DNA of 62,758 bases from Sellimonas caecigallum (GTDB taxonomy: Bacteria; Bacillota; Clostridia; Lachnospirales; Lachnospiraceae). The stretch is taken from assembly GCF_019754295.1 (NCBI RefSeq), contig NZ_VIRV01000016.1:1-62758 (forward strand), read 5' to 3'. Both the position numbers and the translations under genes were made by a program. Positions 8,647 to 15,329 of the stretch are shown here, one piece after another; position 1 is the stretch's first letter, and each line of letters begins with the position of its first letter. The notes under the pieces were generated by a model. It had not been told where the DNA came from and made no database searches. It saw only the letters and a list, made by a program, of their open reading frames with translations.

Positions 8647-8838
8647 TCTGAAGTAACAGAGGAAGAGCAACAGGCAATTCACAGCCAAGTTTTACGTACA
8701 ACCAACGAAGACTTACGCAAATTTTCCGAACAGTTAAGTAAACTTTGCGAGCAGCTGTCGCTGTGTGCTTTGGGAAGCCAGAATATGCTCGACACCTGTA
8801 AAGACCTCCTCGAACAGGAAGATGTTTGCGGGGGCTGA
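8647..8838 (+). pseudogene. C-terminal remnant of an M16C (PreP-like) insulinase-family peptidase
   Basis: Just after the terminator the + strand is open for 63 codons to TGA (8836-8838), with no possible start codon. The peptide has SEVTEEEQQAIHSQVL, then TTNEDLRKFSEQLSKLCE, then QLSLCALGSQNMLDTCKDLL. This follows the pattern of the last 60 residues of clostridial M16C peptidases, where a TxEDxR helix is followed by a strand of the xCxxGxxxxI type and a final helix. The rest of that gene (normally about 970 codons) is absent. I infer a deletion scar; the family call rests on pattern recognition. Confidence 0.5.
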
Positions 8839-8865
8839 AATAAATAAAGTTGGAGAGAACACGGG

Positions 8866-8918
8866 AAAAGTCATGAGAGCCTTGCATATTTTGCACAGAA
8901 GGTTTTCATGACTTTTTT
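8866..8918 (+). terminator. Intrinsic terminator after the M16C remnant
   Basis: The long stem AAAAGTCATGA / TCATGACTTTT encloses a second stem CCTT / AAGG and ends in a run of six T. Its survival behind a gene with no promoter or start suggests it was the original terminator of the lost peptidase gene. Confidence 0.8.
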
Positions 8919-9093
8919 CTGTATTTATTGTTTTGTATCTGTCAAAACAGCAGTTTATCTCTGAAAATAGTTTAGCGGACAAATACAGATTTATCCGAAA
9001 AAGTATGGTAATTTCCATTGTTTTATGTTAAACTACTCTCAGAAACCATATTTTGGACTGATTCATACAGACATCATTTTGGAGGTATATTTT

Positions 9094-10152
9094 ATGGCAA
9101 AACCTGTTTCCTACCGTGAACAAGTAAAAATTGAAAATACTGTACGGCTTCGTGAATTCTTATCGGAACTTCCTCCTTACGTAAAGGAATATTTCCGGGC
9201 CAAGGAACCTACGACATCTGATAAAACCAGATTGTCATACGCGTATGATCTGCGTGTGTTTTTCCGTTTTCTTCAAGAAACCAATCCTTCGCTTCATGAC
9301 AAACCGCTTTCCGAGATTTCTCTTCAGGATCTTGCTATGCTAAAACCCGTAGACTTCGAAGAATTTGAAGAATATCTCAAAGCCTACCGCACGCCTGACA
9401 ACCGGACTGAAACCAATTCCCGTACCGGAATTGCCAGGAAAATGTCTTGCCTTAGAAGTTTTTATGACTACCTTTGCAAACGGGAACTTTTAAGCAATAA
9501 TCCTGTTCGTCTTGTCGATATGCCGAAAATCAAGGAAAAAGCGATCATCCAGTTAGATACCGATGAAGTTGCAGCACTTCTGGATTATATTGAAAATTAT
9601 GGAAATGATCTGACCGGTGTGAAGCTGTATCATTATCAAAAACAGAAATACCGTGATATCGCAATCGTTACTCTCCTGCTCGGAACAGGCGTTCGAGTTT
9701 CTGAGCTGGTTGGGCTGAACATTCAGGATGTAGATTTTAAAAATAACGGCATCCGGATCATCCGGAAAGGTGGAAATGAAATGATCGTCTACTTCGGCGA
9801 GGAAGTGGAAAAGGCACTGAAAGAATATCTGGAGCTCCAGAGAAACGGCATCACTCCCCTCTCCGGCCATGAAGATGCACTATTTCTTTCCGGTCAGAAA
9901 AAGCGGATCAGCATCGATGCTGTGGAAAAAATGGTAAAGAAATACTGCTCTGCTGTCTCTGTGAAAACCATTACTCCGCATAAGCTTCGCAGTACCTATG
10001 GCACTGCCCTGTACCGTGAAACCGGAGACATCTATCTGGTAGCAGATGTACTCGGTCATGCCGACGTCAATACCACAAAGAAACATTACGCCAAACTAAG
10101 CGATGAACGCCGCCGAAGTGCTTCCAAAGCCGTGGTTTTACGAGAGAAATAA
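9094..10152 (+). CDS. Tyrosine recombinase, XerC/XerD-like
   Basis: This is a 352-residue site-specific recombinase. The ATG at 9094 has GGAGGTATATTTT in front and is preferred over the in-frame ATG at 9025. The N-terminal SAM-like core-binding domain covers about residues 15-150, and the catalytic domain has the full set: Arg201 (TGVRVSEL), Lys225 (RKGGNE), His296 and Arg299 (TPHKLRSTYG), His322 (VLGHADVNTT) and the nucleophile Tyr332 (KHYAKL). Length and the lack of an excisionase or phage neighbours suggest a chromosomal dimer-resolution type enzyme rather than an element integrase, but it is flanked by gene remnants on both sides, so an element origin cannot be excluded. Confidence 0.88.
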   Translation: MAKPVSYREQVKIENTVRLREFLSELPPYVKEYFRAKEPTTSDKTRLSYAYDLRVFFRFLQETNPSLHDKPLSEISLQDLAMLKPVDFEEFEEYLKAYRTPDNRTETNSRTGIARKMSCLRSFYDYLCKRELLSNNPVRLVDMPKIKEKAIIQLDTDEVAALLDYIENYGNDLTGVKLYHYQKQKYRDIAIVTLLLGTGVRVSELVGLNIQDVDFKNNGIRIIRKGGNEMIVYFGEEVEKALKEYLELQRNGITPLSGHEDALFLSGQKKRISIDAVEKMVKKYCSAVSVKTITPHKLRSTYGTALYRETGDIYLVADVLGHADVNTTKKHYAKLSDERRRSASKAVVLREK

Positions 10153-10161
10153 GACATCCTC

Positions 10162-10458
10162 CTAACAGTCCCATATACATTTTTTTATATCCACATGTGT
10201 ACTGTCCCGAAACGGTACACCTTCTTCTTTCAGGAGCTCCCCCTGTTCCTTCCATCCCGGAACAAGTCTTCCTGCATGATTTACAACTCTGTGACAGGGG
10301 TAGTCTCCATAATACTGGGCCACGCTGAGGGCTTTACCGACAAGCCTTGCATTTTTCTCTCTTCCGATCAGCCTTGCAATCTGCCCGTAAGTCGCCACAT
10401 TCCCTTGCGGTATCTCTTCTACGACCGAAAGGATCTCATAAATCAGGTCTTCTTTCAC
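10162..10458 (-). CDS. Single-domain MGMT family DNA-binding/alkyltransferase-like protein
   Basis: This 98-residue protein is the C-terminal domain of O6-methylguanine-DNA methyltransferase without the N-terminal domain. It shows the helix-turn-helix region ATYGQIARLIG, the RLVGKAL helix with the arginine-finger position, and the PCHRVV active site with Cys55 retained. Alkyltransferase-like proteins of the YbaZ type carry Trp at that site, so this one could still accept an alkyl group, or serve as a lesion sensor. The start is a GTG with GAGGAGAC in front. It converges on the recombinase gene with a 9-base gap. Confidence 0.82.
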   Translation of the reverse strand: MKEDLIYEILSVVEEIPQGNVATYGQIARLIGREKNARLVGKALSVAQYYGDYPCHRVVNHAGRLVPGWKEQGELLKEEGVPFRDSTHVDIKKCIWDC

Positions 10459-10612
10459 GCTCTCTGTCTCCTCTTTTTGTTATTTAGAATCCTATTGATA
10501 CACAATTTTGCAGAATTGTCCAAAATTCCCCCATTTTCCCATCCGTGTCCAATGACATTCTCCTCTTCTTCTCTTAAGATAAAATATAATATGATCCATT
10601 CATACAAGCAAT

Positions 10613-10951
10613 ATGATTTTGCTGTTACTTACAGAGGAGATCAGAAATGTAGAAAATTATAAAAAAACATTCCGCATCGAAGGGCAGAACTCCTTTGCGG
10701 AATATTTTTCCTCTGTTATATTCAATATTTTGTCTGAAGATCTTTCCGGAATATTCGGGGAAAAATCGGTACATCCATATGCCGAATTTTACACCGACGC
10801 CATTGTTTGTTCATTTAAAAAATGGATCACAACAAAAGACTGCATCCAGCCTCAGCAATTTGCTCTTTTTCTCAAAAAGACGATTATCGGCGTATCAAAG
10901 CATGTGTGCGACCAGTGTCCGCCTGATCTTACAGATGAAATTCTTTCATAA
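10613..10951 (+). pseudogene. TetR-family regulator, C-terminal ligand domain only
   Basis: The 112-codon frame matches the C-terminal domain of TetR/AcrR regulators (TetR_C_8-like): IRNVENYKKTFRIEGQNSF, EYFSSVIFNIL, then YAEFYTDAIVCSFKKWI and QFALFLKKTI. The N-terminal helix-turn-helix (about 60 residues) is absent, and an in-frame stop lies a few codons upstream. The ATG has no clear ribosome site. A TATAAT at about 10586 is close by and may be chance. In related clostridia a TetR gene of this kind sits beside a MATE exporter gene, and a MATE remnant follows here in convergent orientation. I call it a 5'-truncated pseudogene. Confidence 0.6.
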
Positions 10952-10954
10952 TTT

Positions 10955-11163
10955 TTATTCTGGCAACTGCCTTGTATACCGGATGAGCATACATACCACA
11001 TAAACAGCTGTCATCAGTTCCGTTAGAGGCATTGCAAACCATAGAGAAGATGCCCCTGCGGCAATCGGGAGGAGTAAAATCAGGATTCCGCTGATGACCA
11101 GCCCGCGTGAAATGGAAACAACAAATGCCGCCTGCGGTTTCATGAGAGCCTGAAAATAGTATG
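10955..11163 (-). pseudogene. MATE efflux transporter, C-terminal remnant
   Basis: On the minus strand about 69 codons remain: STYYFQALMKPQAAFVV, SISRGLVISGILILLLPI, then LWFAMPLTELMTAVYVVCML. This is the last pair of membrane helices of a MATE transporter (normally about 450 residues), with the YFQA-x-KP turn characteristic of the family. A TGA lies directly upstream in frame and no start is present. Its 3' end is 3 bases from the end of the TetR remnant, so the two fragments converge and both have lost their 5' parts. Confidence 0.65.
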
Positions 11164-11173
11164 TAGAGAAAAT

Positions 11174-11730
11174 TCATACTAATCTCTCCAGCATTGTTTT
11201 ATCTGATGTTTTGTTTTTCTGCTTCCTGCATTGAGGCTCATCAGCAAACATCTGCCCTATCATTTGTTGATCTTTCTCAAGTTCCATATAAAATATCGGA
11301 TACCTCTGGTTCATTCTGACAGACACAATGTGTTCATAAATCTCATCTTTCTCGTCCTCACTCACAGATTTGTCTGCCTGCAAAAAACAAAGTGGGGATG
11401 GAGGGGCAGCTGCCTTTTTAGCCATGAGTCATTTAAAATTTCCTCTCTGTTCCCTGTTCCATAGTCGGCATGTACACCGTAGAGAAGCCCTTTTTCGTGC
11501 ATCTGTCTGCAAATTCTGCCGGCTTCTTTATTTTCCCGAACGGATATCAGTGCATTCCCAATTTTCCTGACTGTCTCAAGAAACAAATCTGATATTTCTG
11601 TATGTCCAAGCAGAACGCAAAAAGCACATTCCGCATTTTTCTTCAGTATCTCGGCCAGTTTCATCAGATTGCCTTCCTCTAATTTCAGCACATAAGTTCC
11701 ACGCACCGGTAAAATCTCTGCTTCAGACAA
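11174..11730 (-). pseudogene. Radical-SAM-like protein fragment with a frameshift
   Basis: Two overlapping minus-strand frames (11730-11362 and 11425-11174) read as one protein if one base is restored in the T-run at 11382-11387 (read as A on the + strand). The first part has NLMKLAEILKKNAECAFCV, EISDLFLETVRKIGNALISV and GLLYGVHADYGTGN. The second has ADKSVSEDEKDEIYEHI and MNQRYPIFYMELEKDQQMI. This order resembles the middle of a radical SAM family in which a GxLYGVSVT-like strand precedes the C-terminal segment. The N-terminal CxxxCxxC region and the C-terminus are missing. It is a remnant on two counts, truncation and frameshift. The family call is tentative. Confidence 0.5.
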
Positions 11731-12197
11731 TCATCCAGGTGTTTGAAGATTACATTGCCGGGCAGTGCAAAGAAGCCTTCATCCTCGGTGTTCTATGCTT
11801 TTGTGGGATGACAGTACTAAACCTGGACTACGCCGGGCTTATCAGTGTAGTCATCACATTTACTGCCCTTGTACTGATACTGGGAGCCTATATCGGCGGC
11901 GCGATCGGCGTGCTTCTCCTGTTGTTTATTTCTCCAGGAAAAGCACTCCTGTTCCTTGTTTTTCTCATTGTATTGCAGCAGTTTGAAGGCAACGTGATCT
12001 ATCTGCGGGTCGTAGGCCGAAAAATCGGGCTGCCCGGAATCTGGGTATTAGTGGCGATCAGTGTCGGTAGCGGGATTATGGGTATCTGGGGTATGCTGAT
12101 CGGTGTTCCGCTCACAACGATTTTGTATCAGCTGATCCAAAAAAATGTAAGAAAACAGGAGCTTCGGATCAGCAATTCAGAAAACACGAAAGGGTAA
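11709..12197 (+). pseudogene. AI-2E family transporter, C-terminal half
   Basis: About 160 codons on the + strand encode the C-terminal half of an AI-2E/PerM (UPF0118) exporter: FEDYIAGQCKEAFILGVL, then VLILGAYIGGAIGVLLLL, LQQFEGNVIYLRVVGRKIG, then LPGIWVLVAI and GMLIGVPLTTILYQL. The homology runs a few codons upstream of the GTG at 11739, where no ribosome site exists, and the N-terminal half (about 200 residues) is missing. The start point overlaps the 5' end of the radical-SAM remnant on the other strand, so a junction lies near 11.70-11.73 kb. It is probably a beheaded pseudogene. Confidence 0.65.
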
Positions 12198-12216
12198 AAC
12201 AAGCATCAAAACACGG

Positions 12217-12894
12217 TTAAAACTCTTTTTTCTCCATAATACGGACCGAAATGAACGCAGATAAAATGACGAACAGTGCTGCCACCGCTGCGACAACCGG
12301 TATAAAAAAGTTTCCGGACATGAAGACATTCATATTCTTCAGAATTTTTTGAAGCACTTCTGGCGCCGCTTTTCCCAGCACTCTGCCTCCAAGGACAAAA
12401 GCGACGGTAAGGGCCATCAGGATCAGAACAGCTACGATCCGGCCCTTTTCCCCGCCCATTTTCAGCTGAATCGGCATAGAAACACTCATGAACAGCAGCC
12501 CTACAGCAAAGAAAATGACTCCCTGAAGCAGGATGACCAAAGGGCTTTCTGCTTTTGGCGTATTGAGCATCTCATTTCCTATACTAAGTACCATCCCGAA
12601 GATCCACCCCAGCAGCAGAAGAAGAATTCCAAGTATATACTTTTCTATTACGTACTGCTTCCGTGTTACCGGGAATGTCATGAGAAATGGAAAACCATTG
12701 TTCATCTCATCGTACCCTATCGTCATGACAGCCATCATGGACATCATGATCATCAGATATCCGAAAATAAAAGAGATGGAATTTCCTTCGCCCCCATTTC
12801 CGATAAACAGAAAGAAACATACCAGCACCATGACTACAATAAGCCGTTTGATCTCTTTTAGTTGATACCAATCTTTTACCAATAATCCTTTCAT
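12217..12894 (-). CDS. ABC-2 type transporter permease
   Basis: This is a 225-residue membrane protein with six predicted spans, starting MKGLLVKDWYQLK, the usual cytoplasmic lead of small ABC-2 permeases. It partners the ATPase encoded just upstream, whose stop overlaps its start by 4 bases (ATGA), and is the last gene of the GntR-ATPase-permease operon. Such three-gene YtrA-type operons are commonly antibiotic- or peptide-responsive exporters in Firmicutes; the substrate here is unknown. The C-terminal MEKKEF is a short cytoplasmic tail. Confidence 0.85.
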   Translation of the reverse strand: MKGLLVKDWYQLKEIKRLIVVMVLVCFFLFIGNGGEGNSISFIFGYLMIMMSMMAVMTIGYDEMNNGFPFLMTFPVTRKQYVIEKYILGILLLLLGWIFGMVLSIGNEMLNTPKAESPLVILLQGVIFFAVGLLFMSVSMPIQLKMGGEKGRIVAVLILMALTVAFVLGGRVLGKAAPEVLQKILKNMNVFMSGNFFIPVVAAVAALFVILSAFISVRIMEKKEF

Positions 12895-13742
12895 ATTTCT
12901 TCCCCCTTGATCGTCATCATGATTACATCATCGATACCGCTTTTTTCGATGACCATATCCGGATAGTTTTCTCTGTAAAATCGAATCTGGTCTGTCATAC
13001 AGCTGTAGCCGTAGTGCTCCTTCTTTACCCGCAGAAGATAGGATTTGTCAAGTTTGCGAAACTGTTCTTCGTCCGCCTTTAACAATCCGTAATTGGAGAG
13101 CAGAATATCTGTCTCTTCATGCAGAATGATCTTTCCATTGTGTATCATATAGAGATCATCACACAGTCCTTCCAAATCCCCTGCTATATGGGAGCTGATT
13201 AAAATAGAGCGTCCGGCGTCCTCTTCCATGTATTCACGGAGAAGATTTAAAAGTTCATCTCTTGCCACCACATCCAGTCCCGCCGTCGGTTCATCCAGTA
13301 TGAGAAATTTTGCCTCGTGACTCAGCGCGGCGGCGACTTTTAGCTTCGCCTTCATACCGGAAGAAAATCCTTTGATCTTCTGATCCAGTGGAATTGACAA
13401 CTTCCCGCACAGGTTTACAAAACGATCTTTCCTGAAATTACGGTACATGCTGTCCATGATCCGAATGATCTCTTTCCCGCTCAAAATCTCACTGAACATA
13501 CTTCCGGAAAGCACGATTCCCATCTTCTCTTTGTCTTCCAGTGTCATCTCCGTATGGCGTTTTCCAAACACTTCTATTTCTCCGCTGTCGATAAAAATCA
13601 ATTTTTCAATAGCTTTAAATGTTGTACTTTTCCCTGCGCCATTTTCCCCTATCAGACCGGTAATACATCCGTCCGGCACTTCCAGTGTACAGTCAAGCTG
13701 AAAATTTCCATAATTCTTTTTCACATTTTTCATCTTCAACAT
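12891..13742 (-). CDS. ABC transporter ATPase of a YtrA-type operon
   Basis: This is a 283-residue ABC ATPase with Walker A GENGAGKST, signature FSSGMKAKLKVA (a diverged LSGGQ), Walker B FLILDEPTAGLD and H-loop ISSHIAGDLE. A C-terminal domain of about 70 residues follows. It would power the six-span permease downstream, with which it overlaps by 4 bases. It starts 3 bases after the GntR regulator stop. The SSGM variant of the signature is usual in this subfamily. It acts at the inner face of the membrane. Confidence 0.9.
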   Translation of the reverse strand: MLKMKNVKKNYGNFQLDCTLEVPDGCITGLIGENGAGKSTTFKAIEKLIFIDSGEIEVFGKRHTEMTLEDKEKMGIVLSGSMFSEILSGKEIIRIMDSMYRNFRKDRFVNLCGKLSIPLDQKIKGFSSGMKAKLKVAAALSHEAKFLILDEPTAGLDVVARDELLNLLREYMEEDAGRSILISSHIAGDLEGLCDDLYMIHNGKIILHEETDILLSNYGLLKADEEQFRKLDKSYLLRVKKEHYGYSCMTDQIRFYRENYPDMVIEKSGIDDVIMMTIKGEEI

Positions 13743-13745
13743 AGC

Positions 13746-14117
13746 CTATTCCTCCAAAATGAGTGCAAATATTTCTTTCAATTCCTCGTCGTCCATGCCA
13801 TACCGTCTGCCTTTTTGAATGGCCAGTTCAAATTCGGCTTCCACTTCTTTTCTCTGTTCCTCTTTCATCAATTCGGTATTGGCTGCTGCCACAAACGTTC
13901 CTTTCCCGTGAACTGTGACCGTAAATCCCTCCTGTTCCAGATTATCGTACGCTTTCTTCACAGTGAGGGCGCTGATCTTCAGTTCTTTTGACAACGCACG
14001 AACAGATGGAAGAATCTCATTTTCCTGAAGCGTGTGATTCAGGATCATCGCTTTGATCTGATCTATGATCTGTTCGTAAATTGGAACCATTGAGGAAGTG
14101 TTAATGATCAGTTTCAT
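13746..14117 (-). CDS. GntR-family regulator, YtrA subfamily
   Basis: This is a 123-residue repressor-type protein with an N-terminal winged helix (VPIYEQIIDQIKAMIL, then ILPSVRALSKELKISALT, then VKKAYDNLEQEGF and VHGKGTFVA) and only a short C-terminal helical tail, as in YtrA. The ATG at 14117 has AAGGGGGTTTGATA in front; the TTG at 14123 is less likely. It heads the operon with the ABC ATPase and permease. Its own promoter (14141-14169) is interwoven with repeated ACAGT/ACTGT half-sites, so autoregulation with release by an inducer is the natural inference. Confidence 0.9.
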   Translation of the reverse strand: MKLIINTSSMVPIYEQIIDQIKAMILNHTLQENEILPSVRALSKELKISALTVKKAYDNLEQEGFTVTVHGKGTFVAAANTELMKEEQRKEVEAEFELAIQKGRRYGMDDEELKEIFALILEE

Positions 14118-14138
14118 TATCAAACCCCCTTCTTATAA

Positions 14139-14185
14139 ACAGTATAGAACAGTATATAACTGTTGTCAACTGTTCTTTACTGTTT
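14139..14185 (-). promoter_or_regulatory. Promoter and operator array of the GntR-ABC operon
   Basis: On the minus strand the -35 TTGACA (14164-14169) and -10 TATACT (14141-14146) are spaced 17 bases, a near-consensus promoter. The same stretch contains about five AACAGT or ACTGTT half-sites at steps of about 10 bases; the central dyad GAACAGT-ATAT-AACTGTT (14148-14165) sits between the two boxes, and others cover the -10 and lie upstream of the -35. This arrangement should give strong repression by the adjacent GntR protein. Confidence 0.85.
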
Positions 14186-14202
14186 ATTCAAGATTTTTTC
14201 AA

Positions 14203-14240
14203 GAAAAAAGACAACCTCGGACTGCAAGGCTGTCTTTTTG
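14203..14240 (-). terminator. Intrinsic terminator after the exonuclease gene
   Basis: On the minus strand AAAAAGACAGCC pairs with GGTTGTCTTTTTT (one G-U) around an 11-base loop and ends in a T run. It separates the exonuclease gene from the GntR promoter and also forms a hairpin on the other strand. Confidence 0.8.
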
Positions 14241-14251
14241 TTCTTTGTATA

Positions 14252-15241
14252 TTAAATTAATTCCGTGTACTCTTTTTGATAACGAGGTCTTTCTCCGGTA
14301 AGCACGAGGATATCGTCACAGAGCGCCAGCAGTTTTGCCGTCTCTTTCATACTTTTCGGAGCTGCCGCTTTTCTGAGTTCCTGTATGATTTCTTCCGTAA
14401 CCGCTTTCTTTTCTTCCGGGAAACCAGATTTCACTTCGTCAAATCTTCGATTTTGCATATAGATTTCTTTTAGAGCAAGTTCATTTTTTGCCTGTGTCAG
14501 CAAATTTTCCGGAATTTCTTTGTGAATTACGGCGCTGTGGCATCTCCACAAAAGCTCTGCGTCATACAGCGCATTATGCCATTCCCCATCAAGTCTGATA
14601 TCGAGCACTCTTCCCAGTTTTTCCAAAGAAATACTCCCCTCTCTGTCAAACAGGGACAGAAACAGCTCTTCTGCAATATCTTTTATGCCGTCTGTAAGAT
14701 ATGTGACTTTATCAGGGATTTCGTTCAGCTCTGCATTGTTGCGCAGAACCGGACTGTCTGCATTTCCGTAAACATAGGTCTGCCGGATTCCCCATTTTCG
14801 GTAAAATTCTTCTACCTCCGCAAACACCTCCGCAAACGAACGTGCATGGTCGATTTCCTTCTGCTTAAGGCCTGTAAGTTCCATGCAATATGGATTTAGT
14901 GTTGTGTTGATCCTCGGATGGACAAGAGAGTAGTATGTCTCTTTCTTTTTCAGATTTTTTCTGTCTGCCACGACGATCCCCACAGAGATGATCTCTGTGG
15001 GAATTCCCGGCTCCTCTCCTGTGTTGTATTCCAAATCCAGGAAAGCAAGGTACTTTCCATACATGCTTTCCTGGTATTGATTCCATCTTTCCAAGGATAT
15101 CCTTCGGATAGCCCGGATCTGATTTTTATATTTTTTTCTGGCGGCCGGGATGGACTGCTGCCCCTTTACAATCTTTGTGCTGCCATCCGCCAGGCTGATT
15201 TCGTACCATCGGTTTCGATGTATCTTTTGATTCTTTCTCAT
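14252..15241 (-). CDS. DEDDh 3'-5' exonuclease domain protein (KapD/RNase T-like)
   Basis: This 329-residue protein carries a DEDDh exonuclease domain at about residues 65-250: ExoI FLDLEYNTG with the first Asp and Glu, ExoII VYGNADSPVLRNN with the Asp, and ExoIII EWHNALYDAELL with the His and last Asp. The N-terminal 60 residues are basic (RKNQKIHRNRWYEI), suggesting nucleic-acid binding. The C-terminal 70 residues are helical and charged. It probably trims RNA or single-stranded DNA. It is transcribed alone from a near-consensus promoter (15272-15300) and has its own terminator. The ATG has GGAGTGATGGG in front. Confidence 0.82.
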   Translation of the reverse strand: MRKNQKIHRNRWYEISLADGSTKIVKGQQSIPAARKKYKNQIRAIRRISLERWNQYQESMYGKYLAFLDLEYNTGEEPGIPTEIISVGIVVADRKNLKKKETYYSLVHPRINTTLNPYCMELTGLKQKEIDHARSFAEVFAEVEEFYRKWGIRQTYVYGNADSPVLRNNAELNEIPDKVTYLTDGIKDIAEELFLSLFDREGSISLEKLGRVLDIRLDGEWHNALYDAELLWRCHSAVIHKEIPENLLTQAKNELALKEIYMQNRRFDEVKSGFPEEKKAVTEEIIQELRKAAAPKSMKETAKLLALCDDILVLTGERPRYQKEYTELI

Positions 15242-15271
15242 CCCATCACTCCTGTCCTGACATACAAGCCT

Positions 15272-15300
15272 ATTATATGGGCATCAGTAAGAAAAATCAA
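15272..15300 (-). promoter_or_regulatory. Promoter of the exonuclease gene
   Basis: On the minus strand TTGATT (15295-15300) and TATAAT (15272-15277) are spaced 17 bases, about 31 bases before the start codon. Confidence 0.8.
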
Positions 15301-15329
15301 GACAAAACCTGGTACTGTCTCCGTGCTCT

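Noticed and set aside
9013-9033. dif-like sequence (TTATGTTAAACT) just before the Xer gene
   Set aside because: Only the right-arm-like part resembles the Firmicutes dif consensus, with one extra T; the left arm does not match. It may as well be a -10 region.
9094-10152. Integrative element or prophage headed by the tyrosine recombinase
   Set aside because: I see no excisionase, relaxase, phage genes, tRNA target or flanking att repeats; a chromosomal Xer is simpler.
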